Under the pieces are notes generated by a model. It ran no database searches. It was given only the letters and a program-made list of their open reading frames with translations, and was not told the origin of the DNA. The position numbers were made by a program, and so were the translations under genes. A stretch of DNA of 64,000 nt, taken from Actinokineospora pegani (GTDB taxonomy: Bacteria; Actinomycetota; Actinomycetes; Mycobacteriales; Pseudonocardiaceae). The DNA is taken from NCBI RefSeq assembly GCF_009745975.1, contig NZ_WHOL01000040.1, forward strand, positions 1 through 64,000. Direction: 5' to 3'. This document shows, in pieces, positions 18,137 to 25,699 of this stretch (position 1 is the first letter of the stretch; every line of letters starts with the position of its first letter).

Positions 18137-19063
18137 GTGTCCCAGACGCAGACCGAGGCGACCCAGGCGGAGCAGTCCCAGGACGGGACCGGCACGACCC
18201 GCGTCAAGCGCGGCATGGCCGAGATGCTCAAGGGCGGCGTGATCATGGACGTGGTCACCCCGGAGCAGGCCAAGATCGCCGAGGACGCGGGCGCCGTGGC
18301 CGTGATGGCGCTGGAGCGGGTGCCCGCCGACATCCGGGCCCAGGGCGGCGTGTCCAGGATGAGCGACCCGGACATGATCGACGGCATCATCGCCGCGGTG
18401 TCCATCCCGGTGATGGCCAAGGCGCGCATCGGCCACTTCGTCGAGGCGCGGGTGCTCCAGTCGCTCGGTGTCGACTACGTCGACGAGTCGGAGGTGCTGA
18501 CCCCCGCCGACTACGCGAACCACATCGACAAGTGGGCGTTCACCGTGCCGTTCGTGTGCGGGGCGACCAACCTGGGCGAGGCGCTGCGCCGGATCACCGA
18601 GGGCGCGGCGATGATCCGCTCCAAGGGCGAGGCGGGCACCGGCGACGTGTCCAACGCGACCGGGCACATGCGCAAGATCCGCGGCGAGATCCGCAGGCTG
18701 ACCTCACTGGCCGACGACGAGCTGTACGTGGCCGCCAAGGAGTTGCAGGCCCCCTACGAGCTGGTCAAGGAGGTCGCCCGCACCGGCAAGCTGCCCGTCG
18801 TGCTGTTCACCGCGGGCGGCATCGCCACCCCGGCCGACGCGGCGATGATGATGCAGCTCGGCGCCGAGGGCGTGTTCGTCGGCTCCGGCATCTTCAAGTC
18901 CGGCAACCCCGCCCAGCGCGCCGAGGCGATCGTCAAGGCCACCACCTTCCACGACGACCCGGACGCCATCGCGAAGTTCAGCCGGGGTCTGGGCGAGGCC
19001 ATGGTCGGCATCAACGTCGACGAGATCCCGCAGCCGCACCGCCTCGCCGAGCGCGGCTGGTAA
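18137..19063 (+). CDS. pdxS: pyridoxal 5'-phosphate synthase lyase subunit
   Basis: A 308-residue PdxS/SNZ barrel that makes PLP from ribose 5-phosphate, glyceraldehyde 3-phosphate and ammonia supplied by PdxT. Diagnostic parts are [53 protein letters not shown] and the phosphate loops [12 protein letters not shown] and [13 protein letters not shown] short extension precedes the conserved core. The GTG start has a purine-rich GGAAGGCAGGA upstream. PdxT is encoded 2.5 kb downstream rather than adjacent, the gap being filled by two inserted modules. A hairpin terminator follows. Confidence 0.97.
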   Translation: MSQTQTEATQAEQSQDGTGTTRVKRGMAEMLKGGVIMDVVTPEQAKIAEDAGAVAVMALERVPADIRAQGGVSRMSDPDMIDGIIAAVSIPVMAKARIGHFVEARVLQSLGVDYVDESEVLTPADYANHIDKWAFTVPFVCGATNLGEALRRITEGAAMIRSKGEAGTGDVSNATGHMRKIRGEIRRLTSLADDELYVAAKELQAPYELVKEVARTGKLPVVLFTAGGIATPADAAMMMQLGAEGVFVGSGIFKSGNPAQRAEAIVKATTFHDDPDAIAKFSRGLGEAMVGINVDEIPQPHRLAERGW

Positions 19064-19085
19064 GCGCTCGAACGCCAGGCGATTC

Positions 19086-19119
19086 GGGCCCACGCTGCCG
19101 AGGATCGCGGCGTGGGCCC
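19086..19119 (+). terminator. terminator of pdxS
   Basis: A 10-bp GC-rich stem (19086-19095 with 19110-19119), extendable by three more pairs, begins 23 bases after the pdxS stop. Confidence 0.65.
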
Positions 19120-19195
19120 GGTCGTTTCGGCGCTGTGGTCGGGACTGATGCCGTGGTCCAAGCTGGGTATCAGCCTTCGGTCGGACGCCGCCGTG

Positions 19196-19354
19196 CTACT
19201 TCGTCTGGTTCGGGTGGCTCGTGTGCACCTGCTCCAGGTACACCGTCCTCCCGTCGACGTAAGTCGCCCCGCCGTGCTGGATCGTGCCGAGCTCTCCCTT
19301 GAGGCGGTGGTTCGTCGGCGTCGTGGACAGAGGCGTGCGTGTGAGGAAGTCCCA
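19196..19354 (-). pseudogene. coding-like remnant after the Phd-like gene
   Basis: On the minus strand the frame that follows directly after the antitoxin stop stays open for 52 codons to a TAG at 19196-19198. Its codons end overwhelmingly in G or C and encode HRLKGELGTIQHGGATYVDG then RTVYLEQVHTSHPNQTK. There is no ATG or GTG near its beginning, so it looks like the 3' end of a second gene whose start was lost, possibly the toxin partner. No family is recognised. Confidence 0.4.
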
Positions 19355-19753
19355 TTAGGGACGCTCCACGGTCTCGGCGGCTTCGTCCTCGTCGAGCCAC
19401 TCCAGATCGGCGCTGCCCAAGCCCGCCGCGATCGCCGCGGCAGTCTCCTTCCAAGACGTCAGCTCAGCGATCGCCAGGCGCGGCTGGCGCGTCGAGAACG
19501 ACGCGCGCGCGGCGTCGACAAGGTCCTGCGCACACGTCTCGCGGTCCGCGGGAGAAAGCGCCAGCATCCAGGGGAAGACCTTCGCCATGCGCTCGGCGAG
19601 GGTGCCGGTCTCGTCCAGGACCGCAGTGATCAGCTGCGCGGCGAAGTCCAGCATGCGCGTGTGCCCCTCGGCCTCGGCGAAGACCTCGGCCGAGTGCTTG
19701 CTCAGGTCCGAGGAGCGTCGTGTGGCGACGGGGAGGTCAACTGCGCTGGTCAT
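19355..19753 (-). CDS. Phd/YefM-like antitoxin with an internal gap
   Basis: A 132-residue protein whose N-terminus (ATRRSSDLSKHSAEVFAEAE) is that of prevent-host-death antitoxins seen in actinomycetes. In relatives as I remember them, the next part is a beta-hairpin of the type VTVTRRDGEPLVLM; here the sequence jumps from EGH to TRMLDFAAQLITAVL, so the DNA-binding/dimer core is missing. The rest is helical and ends EWLDEDEAAETVERP. It is therefore probably a degenerate antitoxin. Upstream lies a tandem repeat that could have been its operator. Confidence 0.6.
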   Translation of the reverse strand: MTSAVDLPVATRRSSDLSKHSAEVFAEAEGHTRMLDFAAQLITAVLDETGTLAERMAKVFPWMLALSPADRETCAQDLVDAARASFSTRQPRLAIAELTSWKETAAAIAAGLGSADLEWLDEDEAAETVERP

Positions 19754-19763
19754 GGACCCATCA

Positions 19764-19783
19764 TGTTCGGAACGTGTTCGGAA
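19764..19783. promoter_or_regulatory. tandem direct repeat ahead of the Phd-like gene
   Basis: TGTTCGGAA occurs at 19764-19772 and again at 19775-19783, an 11-bp period close to one helical turn, starting 11 bases upstream of the start codon at 19753. Autoregulatory operators of antitoxins often have this position; function is inferred. Confidence 0.4.
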
Positions 19784-19906
19784 GTCAGGGCGGAGCCGCG
19801 CGGCGGTGGACGGTTCCGTCGACCAGGCCGAATGGCTTCCGACCAACCGTTGGATGCGTGCCGGTGGTCGGGATAGACGACGCCGGGTGGGCGGCGGGAG
19901 GAATCG

Positions 19907-20464
19907 TCAACGGTGCTCGGAGAGGGACACCGCCGTGGTTCCCGGTTCCAGGGCCTCGAAGACGTGCGGCTCGTCGCCGGGGTAGGTCATGAAGTCCCCC
20001 GGCGACAGCTCGACCGGCGCGTCCGCCGGACCGACCAGCGCCCGCCCGGTGCAGAGCACGACGTGCTCGACCTCGCCGGGCGGGTGCGGCGCCGACTCCC
20101 GCCGCGACCCCGGCTCCGCGGTGAGCAGGTACAGGTCGCGGCGGGTGTTCGCCGGACCGGCCGACAGCAGCGCCGTGGTGTAGTCGGCGGTCTCGGAGGC
20201 CACCGACGCCGCCTCGCCGCGGCGGACCACCCGCACCCGGGGCGAGGGCGGGTCGACGAGCCTGCTGAACGGGATGTCGAGCGCGGTCCCGATCGCCCAC
20301 AGCGTCTCGATGCCCGGGTTGCCCGCGCCGGACTCCAGTTGCGACAGGGTCGATTTGGCGACCCCGGCCCGTTTGCCCAGCTCGCTCAACGACAGCCCGG
20401 CGCGCTCGCGCTCGCGGCGCACGGCCCTGGCGATCACGCCGCTGATCTCTCCCCGGTCCGACAC
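19907..20464 (-). CDS. XRE-cupin transcriptional regulator
   Basis: A 185-residue regulator with an N-terminal helix-turn-helix (LSLSELGKRAGVAKSTLSQL then ESGAGNPGIETLWAI) and a C-terminal cupin (HPPGEVEHVVLCTGRALVG, LSPGDFMTYPGDEPHVFEAL). This architecture is common next to azlCD transporters in bacteria and suggests sensing of an amino acid or related ligand by the cupin. The GTG start at 20464 is divergent from azlC with 73 bases between starts, and that gap is full of CGTTC/GAACG inverted repeats. Confidence 0.92.
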   Translation of the reverse strand: MSDRGEISGVIARAVRRERERAGLSLSELGKRAGVAKSTLSQLESGAGNPGIETLWAIGTALDIPFSRLVDPPSPRVRVVRRGEAASVASETADYTTALLSAGPANTRRDLYLLTAEPGSRRESAPHPPGEVEHVVLCTGRALVGPADAPVELSPGDFMTYPGDEPHVFEALEPGTTAVSLSEHR

Positions 20465-20471
20465 GTCGCTC

Positions 20472-20557
20472 CGTTCGTTATATCGGTCCGAACGTTCATC
20501 TTGACGAACGCTCGGTCGTGCGTTCAGGATACTGGCCATGCGTTCGACATGGCGAAC
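20472..20557. promoter_or_regulatory. cluster of CGTTC/GAACG inverted repeats (XRE operator)
   Basis: Three inverted repeats with the same half-sites are visible: CGTTCG at 20472-20477 with CGAACG at 20489-20494, CGTTC at 20493-20497 with GAACG at 20506-20510, and GTTCG at 20542-20546 with CGAAC at 20553-20557. The last one lies within the first codons of azlC. They cover both divergent start regions and most likely bind the XRE-cupin protein. Confidence 0.6.
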
Positions 20558-21230
20558 ACTCGATCGGGAGTCGCGCCGGGGGATCACGGCGATCGTCGCC
20601 GCCTCGTTCGTCAGCGGCCTGTCCTTCGGCGCCATCGCGGTGGCCTCCGGCATGGCGCTGTGGGTGCCGCTGGTGATGTCCGTGCTGGTCTTCGCGGGCG
20701 GGTCGCAGTTCCTGGCCGTCGGGCTCGTCGCCGCGGGCGGCAGTCCGGTCGCGGCCGTGGCCGCCGGGCTGGCGCTCAACGCCCGGCACCTGCCGTTCGG
20801 CCTGGCGGTCGGCCACCTGCTCGGCGACCGCCTCGCGGCCCGGCTGCTGGGCAGCCACCTGCTGGTCGACGAGTCGGTCGCCTTCGCCATGGCCCAGCGC
20901 GACCCGGCCAGGGCCAAGGCGGCGTTCTGGGCCTGCGGCGCCGGGCTGTTCGCCGGGTGGAACCTGGGCGGCCTGCTGGGCGCGCTCGCCGGGCAGTCGA
21001 TCGCCGACCCGGGCGCGCTCGGCCTCGACGCCGTCTTCCCCGCCCTGCTGCTGGCGCTGGTCATCCCCGCCATGACCGGGCCGGACAAGTGGCGCCCCGC
21101 CCTGGCGGGCGCCGCCATCGCCTTGGCCACCACCCCGCTGCTGCCCGCGGGCGTGCCGGTGCTGCTCGCCCTGCTGGGCATGGCCGCCGTCCCCCGCCGC
21201 CGGGCGACCACCGATGAGGTGCCCGCGTGA
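20538..21230 (+). CDS. azlC: AzlC-family branched-chain amino acid exporter subunit
   Basis: A 230-residue inner-membrane protein of the AzlC/YgaZ family, the large subunit of a two-part amino-acid exporter. Family features include SFVSGLSFGAIAVASGM, VFAGGSQFLAVGLVAAGG and LALNARHLPFGLAVGHLLGD, with about seven hydrophobic helices. ATG 20538 lies four bases after GATACT, hinting at a leaderless message. The stop overlaps azlD as GTGA. Substrate (Leu/Ile/Val analogues or other) cannot be told. Confidence 0.9.
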   Translation: MRSTWRTLDRESRRGITAIVAASFVSGLSFGAIAVASGMALWVPLVMSVLVFAGGSQFLAVGLVAAGGSPVAAVAAGLALNARHLPFGLAVGHLLGDRLAARLLGSHLLVDESVAFAMAQRDPARAKAAFWACGAGLFAGWNLGGLLGALAGQSIADPGALGLDAVFPALLLALVIPAMTGPDKWRPALAGAAIALATTPLLPAGVPVLLALLGMAAVPRRRATTDEVPA

Positions 21231-21535
21231 GCATCGTGCCGATCCTCGCCCTCGCCGCGGGCACCTTCGCCCTGCGCTTCGCGGGCACCGCCCTGCGCGG
21301 CCGGGTGAGCATGCCCGACCACGTCCGCGACCTGCTCGCCACCGCCGCCCTCGTCCTGCTCGTCGCCCTCGCCGCCACCGCCGCGCTGGCCAAGGGCCAG
21401 TCCTTCGGCGGCTGGGCGCTGGCCGCGGGCGTCGCCGTCGGCGGGCTGCTGGCCTGGCGGCGGGCGCCGTTCCTCGTCGTCGTGGTCGCCGCGGCGCTGA
21501 TCACCGCCCTGCTGCGGCTGGCCGGGGTCGGCTGA
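21227..21535 (+). CDS. azlD: AzlD-family exporter small subunit
   Basis: A 102-residue AzlD/YgaH protein, the small membrane partner of AzlC. It has three to four hydrophobic helices, with FALRFAGTALRGRVSMPDHV near the start, which is the conserved arginine-rich region of the family, and AWRRAPFLVVVVAAALITAL near the end. The GTG start overlaps azlC by four bases. Confidence 0.88.
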   Translation: MSIVPILALAAGTFALRFAGTALRGRVSMPDHVRDLLATAALVLLVALAATAALAKGQSFGGWALAAGVAVGGLLAWRRAPFLVVVVAAALITALLRLAGVG

Positions 21536-21581
21536 CTAGGCTCGGACGGCCCGGACCGGCCGGGCGCGGCGACGAGCGGGG

Positions 21582-22211
21582 GTGAGCGAGGTGGCCGACC
21601 AACCGCTGATCGGTGTGCTCGCCCTGCAGGGCGACGTGCGCGAGCACGCCGCCGCGCTCGAGTCCGGCGGCGCCAGGACCACCACCGTGCGCAGGCCCTC
21701 CGAGCTCGACGACGTCGACGGCCTGGTCATCCCCGGTGGCGAGTCCACCACGATGTCGCGGCTGCTGGAGACCTTCGAGCTGCTGGAGCCGCTGCGCGCC
21801 CGGCTCGCGGGCGGCATGCCCGCCTACGGGTCCTGCGCCGGGATGATCCTGCTCGCCGACAAGGTGCTCGACGGCCGCCCCGACCAGCGCCAGCTCGGCG
21901 GGATCGACATGGTCGTGCGGCGCAACGCCTTCGGCAGGCAGGTCGACTCGTTCGAGACCGACCTCGACCTCGCCGGGGTCGACGGCGGCCCGGCGCACGC
22001 GGTGTTCATCCGCGCGCCCTGGGTCGAGGCCGTCGGCCCGGCGGTCGAGGTGCTGGCCGCGGTGCCCGACACCCCGGCGGCCGGAGCCGCCGCCGGTAGG
22101 ATCGTCGCCGTCCGGCAGGGGGCCGTGCTGGCCACCGCCTTCCACCCGGAGCTGACCGGAGACTCCCGGGTGCACCGCCTGTTCGTGGACGTCGTCCTCG
22201 GCCGGGCGTGA
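21582..22211 (+). CDS. pdxT: pyridoxal 5'-phosphate synthase glutaminase subunit
   Basis: A 209-residue PdxT/SNO glutaminase that releases ammonia from glutamine for PdxS. The nucleophile is in [10 protein letters not shown], the His-Glu pair in AFHPELTGD, and the oxyanion region is [28 protein letters not shown] is the conserved N-terminus. GTG 21582 and GTG 21591 are both possible starts; family length slightly favours the second. It sits between azlD and yebC, as mycobacterial pdxT lies next to yebC. Confidence 0.96.
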   Translation: MSEVADQPLIGVLALQGDVREHAAALESGGARTTTVRRPSELDDVDGLVIPGGESTTMSRLLETFELLEPLRARLAGGMPAYGSCAGMILLADKVLDGRPDQRQLGGIDMVVRRNAFGRQVDSFETDLDLAGVDGGPAHAVFIRAPWVEAVGPAVEVLAAVPDTPAAGAAAGRIVAVRQGAVLATAFHPELTGDSRVHRLFVDVVLGRA

Positions 22212-22242
22212 GACCTACTCGACGTGAAGTGACGGAGGAGAG

Positions 22243-22995
22243 ATGAGCGGCCACTCCAAGTGGGCGACAACCAAGCACAAGAAGGCCGCCCTCGACGCCA
22301 AGCGTGGCAAGCTCTTCGCGAAGCTGATCAAGAACGTCGAGGTCGCCGCGCGCACCGGTGGCGGTGACCCGGACGGCAACCCCACGCTGTTCGACGCCAT
22401 CCTCAAGGCGAAGAAGAACTCGGTCCCGCTCGACAACATCGAGCGCGCCCGCAAGCGCGGCGGCGGCGAGGAGGCGGGCGGCGCCGACTGGCAGACGATC
22501 ATGTACGAGGGCTACGGCAGCAACGGCGTCGCGGTCCTGATCGAGTGCCTGACCGACAACCGCAACCGCGCCGCCAGCGAGGTCCGCACCGCGATGAGCC
22601 GCAACGGCGGCTCGATGGCCGACCCCGGCTCGGTCGCCTACATGTTCAACCGCAAGGGCGTCGTCGTGATGGGCAAGGGCGACCTGTCCGAGGACGACGT
22701 GCTCATGGCCGTGCTCGACGCGGGCGCCGAGGAGGTCAACGACCTCGGCGACAGCTACGAGATCATCTCCGAGGCCACCGACATGGTCGCCGTGCGCAAG
22801 GCGCTGCAGGAGGCGGGCTACGACTACGAGTCCGCCGACGCCAGCTTCCTGCCCACCCTCACCGTCGCCCTCGACGCCGAGGGCGCGCGCAAGGTCTTCA
22901 AGCTCATCGACGCCCTCGAGGACTGCGACGACGTGCAGAACGTCTACGCGAACTTCGATGTGAGCGACGAGGTCATGGCCGAGGTCGACGCATAA
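22243..22995 (+). CDS. yebC: YebC/PmpR-family regulator or ribosome-rescue factor
   Basis: A 250-residue YebC-type protein of usual length. The conserved N-terminus [20 protein letters not shown], then [17 protein letters not shown] and [20 protein letters not shown], identify it. Members have been described as transcription regulators and more recently as factors that help ribosomes through proline stretches. The ATG is preceded by GGAGGAGAG. In many bacteria it lies just upstream of ruvC; here 4.5 kb of other genes intervene before ruvCAB. Confidence 0.96.
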   Translation: MSGHSKWATTKHKKAALDAKRGKLFAKLIKNVEVAARTGGGDPDGNPTLFDAILKAKKNSVPLDNIERARKRGGGEEAGGADWQTIMYEGYGSNGVAVLIECLTDNRNRAASEVRTAMSRNGGSMADPGSVAYMFNRKGVVVMGKGDLSEDDVLMAVLDAGAEEVNDLGDSYEIISEATDMVAVRKALQEAGYDYESADASFLPTLTVALDAEGARKVFKLIDALEDCDDVQNVYANFDVSDEVMAEVDA

Positions 22996-23036
22996 GGACA
23001 CGATCGGCTGACCAGTGCGCGGTTTTCTGGTCTTAT

Positions 23037-23066
23037 GGGAGGCCCGGGGTTCGCCCCGGGCCTCCC
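23037..23066 (+). terminator. terminator of yebC with UUCG loop
   Basis: A perfect 13-bp stem (23037-23049 with 23054-23066) is closed by a TTCG tetraloop, an exceptionally stable arrangement, 42 bases after the yebC stop. Confidence 0.88.
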
Positions 23067-23112
23067 GTGTTCCCACCAGTCCCCACTGTGCTGATCCCAA
23101 GAGGAGCCGACG

Positions 23113-23625
23113 ATGTCCCTCGACGAGATCTCCGAGGACGAGGCCCGCCTGCGCGACTGGCTGCTGGCCACCTGCCAGACCGAGGGCCACGCCGTGGTCG
23201 AGGTCGGCGACGACGAGTTCGGCGCGGGCTACACGTTCTCCGTGGGCGCCTGGCGGGTGCACGGCGCGCCCGAGGCCGTCGTGGTCGGCATCCCGCAGGA
23301 CATCGCCCGCGGCCTGATCGAGCTCTACGTCCGCCGCGTCGCCGCGGGGGAGCGGTTCTTCCCCGGACTGCCCTACCTGGACTTCTTCGACGGCACCCCG
23401 GTCGTCGTCGAGCGGGTCGACCACGCCTTCTACCCGGAGTACCTGGGCAGCGCGCTGCTGGTCTACCCCTCCGGCCAGTTCCCCGCCCTCCAGCTCATCG
23501 TCGCCACCCCCGACGGCCACTTCCCCTGGCACGCCGACGCCCCCGACGGCTTCCGCGACTGGCAGCCGGTGCTCACCGACAGCGGGCTGCCCGAGAGCTG
23601 GCGCCCGGGGGTCGACGGGCCGTGA
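23113..23625 (+). CDS. DUF4262 domain protein
   Basis: A 170-residue protein of the DUF4262 family. It shows the pattern HAVVEVGDDEFGAGYTFSVG, VVVGIPQDIARGLIELYV, a region around YPEYLGSALLVYPSGQFPAL, and FPWHADAPDGFRDWQPVL near the end. No biochemical function is known for the family. The stop overlaps the ABC ATPase start by four bases, which suggests co-translation but is not informative about its role. Confidence 0.8.
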   Translation: MSLDEISEDEARLRDWLLATCQTEGHAVVEVGDDEFGAGYTFSVGAWRVHGAPEAVVVGIPQDIARGLIELYVRRVAAGERFFPGLPYLDFFDGTPVVVERVDHAFYPEYLGSALLVYPSGQFPALQLIVATPDGHFPWHADAPDGFRDWQPVLTDSGLPESWRPGVDGP

Positions 23626-24524
23626 CGCCCGCGTACTCCGTCGAGGACCTGGTCCTGACCTACCCCGGCCAGGACCGGCCCGCCGTGGACGCGGTGTCGT
23701 TCACCATCGCCGAGGGCGAGGTGTTCGGCCTGCTCGGCGACAACGGGGCGGGCAAGTCGACCGTCGTCCGGCAACTGGTCACCTTGCTGCGCCCGACCTC
23801 GGGCCGGGTGGCGCTGTTCGGCGTCGACGTCGCCACCGACCCCGGGCTGGTCTCGCGCAAGGTCGGGTACATGCCGCAGAGCAGCGCCGCGCTCAACCGG
23901 CTCACCGCCGCCGAGTCCGTCTACTTCGCCGCCCACCTGCGCGGCCTGTCGCGCCGGGACGCGCGGCGCGAGCGCGACGAGCTGCTCGGCCTCTGGGGTG
24001 TCGACGAGGTGGCGGGGCGCTCCTCGGCACGGCTGTCCGGCGGGCAGCGCAGGCTGCTCCAGCTCGCCGTGGCGATGGCGGGCAGGCGGCCCGTGCTCAT
24101 CCTCGACGAGCCGACCAACGACCTGGACCCGGTGCGCCGCAAGCACGTCTGGTCGGTGCTGCGGCAGCGCAACGCCGAGCTGGGCACGACCATCGTGCTG
24201 GTCACCCACGACGCCGTGGAGGCGGAGAAGGCCATCCAGCGCGTCGGCATCCTGCGCCGGGGCCGGTTCACCGCCATCGGCACCCCCGCCGAGCTGCGCC
24301 GGGGCATCGAGGGCTCGCTGCGGGTGGAGCTGGCCTTCCCACCGGGCGACCCGCCTGCCCTGCCCGCGGGCGTGACGCCCCGGGAGGCGGGGGAGGGGCG
24401 GTGGCTGCTGCTGCTCGACCACGCCGACGCGGGCGCGCTCGTCGCCCGCCTCGACCCCGCGACGACCGACATCCGGCTCAGCTCGACCACCCTCGAGGAC
24501 CTGTACCTGCACTATGCCGCCTGA
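23622..24524 (+). CDS. ABC transporter ATP-binding protein
   Basis: A 300-residue ATPase of the DrrA/multidrug-export type. Walker A is GDNGAGKST, the Q-loop lies near YMPQSS, the signature is LSGGQRRLLQLAVAMAG, Walker B is PVLILDEPTNDLDP and the switch His is in VLVTHDAVEAEK. A C-terminal extension of about 80 residues follows, as in DrrA-like exporters. It overlaps the permease gene by 11 bases. Export of a small lipophilic compound is likely; substrate unknown. Confidence 0.93.
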   Translation: MTPAYSVEDLVLTYPGQDRPAVDAVSFTIAEGEVFGLLGDNGAGKSTVVRQLVTLLRPTSGRVALFGVDVATDPGLVSRKVGYMPQSSAALNRLTAAESVYFAAHLRGLSRRDARRERDELLGLWGVDEVAGRSSARLSGGQRRLLQLAVAMAGRRPVLILDEPTNDLDPVRRKHVWSVLRQRNAELGTTIVLVTHDAVEAEKAIQRVGILRRGRFTAIGTPAELRRGIEGSLRVELAFPPGDPPALPAGVTPREAGEGRWLLLLDHADAGALVARLDPATTDIRLSSTTLEDLYLHYAA

Positions 24525-25266
24525 AGCCCTGCCAGCACGGGAGCAACTGCTCGACCTCGTGCTCATCCAGTTCTCGAACCTGCGCTGGGCGTGGACGTCG
24601 ATGGTGCTCACCGGTGTGCTCATGCCGGTGCTCATGACCCTGTCCTTCGGCGCGATGGCGGACCGGGGCAGCGACGACGTCACGGCGGTGCTGTGCGGCA
24701 GCGTGGTGCTGTCGCTGATGTTCCAGAACCAGAACAACGTGGCCTCGAACTTCGCCTACATGAAGGCCATGGGCACCCTGGACTTCCTCGCGACCCTGCC
24801 GGTGCGCCGCCACCTGCTCGTGGTCGCCACCGTGGCCGCGTTCTTCGCCCTGTCGCTGCCCTCGGTCGTGGTGACGGCGGCGCTCGGGGCGCTGGTGCTG
24901 GGCGTGCCGCTGTCGCTGAGCCCCTGGGCGGTGCTGGTGCTGCCGCTGTGCGCGCTGCCGCTGGCCGGGATCGGCGCGATCGTCGGCATCACCGCGCGCA
25001 CCCCGGAGGCCGCGGGCTCGGTGAGCGTGCTGGTCAGCCTGGTGCTGGTGTTCCTCGGACCGGTGCTCATCCCGGCGAGCAGGCTCCCGGGCTGGGTGCT
25101 GGCCACCAGCCACCTCAGCCCGGCCACCTACGCCGCCTCCGCCGTCCGGCAGGTGCTGGCCGGGCCGGTCACCGCCCGCCTCGCCCTCGACCTCGCGGTG
25201 CTCGCGGGCGTCTGCGCGCTCAGCCTGTGGTGGGTCGGCGCCCGCCTGCCCTGGCGCCAGGGCTGA
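24514..25266 (+). CDS. ABC-2 type permease
   Basis: A 250-residue membrane subunit of the ABC exporter. Six hydrophobic segments are visible, with the ABC-2 signature region near FLGPVLIPASRLPGWVLA and the coupling region around ATLPVRRHLLVVATV. It partners the ATPase encoded directly upstream. Its last 47 bases overlap the 3' end of the cupin gene on the other strand. Confidence 0.9.
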   Translation: MPPEALPAREQLLDLVLIQFSNLRWAWTSMVLTGVLMPVLMTLSFGAMADRGSDDVTAVLCGSVVLSLMFQNQNNVASNFAYMKAMGTLDFLATLPVRRHLLVVATVAAFFALSLPSVVVTAALGALVLGVPLSLSPWAVLVLPLCALPLAGIGAIVGITARTPEAAGSVSVLVSLVLVFLGPVLIPASRLPGWVLATSHLSPATYAASAVRQVLAGPVTARLALDLAVLAGVCALSLWWVGARLPWRQG

Positions 25267-25690
25267 GCCGCGAGATCACGCCCCCGTGCTGGGGGAACCG
25301 CGCGACCAGGTCCTCCGGGAAGTGGACCGTCGAGTCGGTGTAGGGCGGGACGACCACCGTGCCGACCAACGACCAGTCGGCGGTCTCCGAGGCCTGCCAC
25401 ACCCCAGCGGGGACCACGGCCTGCGGGCGCTGGCCCGCCGCGAAGTCCAGGCCCAGGACCGTGGTGGTGAGGCGGCCGTCCGGGTCGATCTGGCGCAGCA
25501 CCAGCGGCGAACCGGCGTGGTAGGCGTACAGCTCGGGGTGGTCCAGGCGGTGCCAGGCGGAGAACTCCGGGGCCCGCAGCAGGTAGTAGATGGCCGAGAA
25601 CGCCTCGTCGCGCCAGGACTGCGACCACAGCCCGCCCTCGACCGGCAGCGGGGTCAACCCGAGTGCCGTCTTGATCTGCTCCACGGTCAT
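25220..25690 (-). CDS. cupin (DUF985 family) protein
   Basis: A 156-residue protein of the DUF985/cupin_5 family. The metal-site strand is seen in SAWHRLDHPELYAYHAGSPL, and VPAGVWQASETADWSLVGTV and PPYTDSTVHFPEDLVARFP follow as in relatives. The last residues after HGGVI (SRLSPGARAGG onward) are encoded inside the end of the ABC permease and look like an extension rather than domain. ATG 25690 is only nine bases from the divergent phosphoesterase start. Confidence 0.85.
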   Translation of the reverse strand: MTVEQIKTALGLTPLPVEGGLWSQSWRDEAFSAIYYLLRAPEFSAWHRLDHPELYAYHAGSPLVLRQIDPDGRLTTTVLGLDFAAGQRPQAVVPAGVWQASETADWSLVGTVVVPPYTDSTVHFPEDLVARFPQHGGVISRLSPGARAGGRRPTTG

Positions 25691-25699
25691 TGCGCGATC

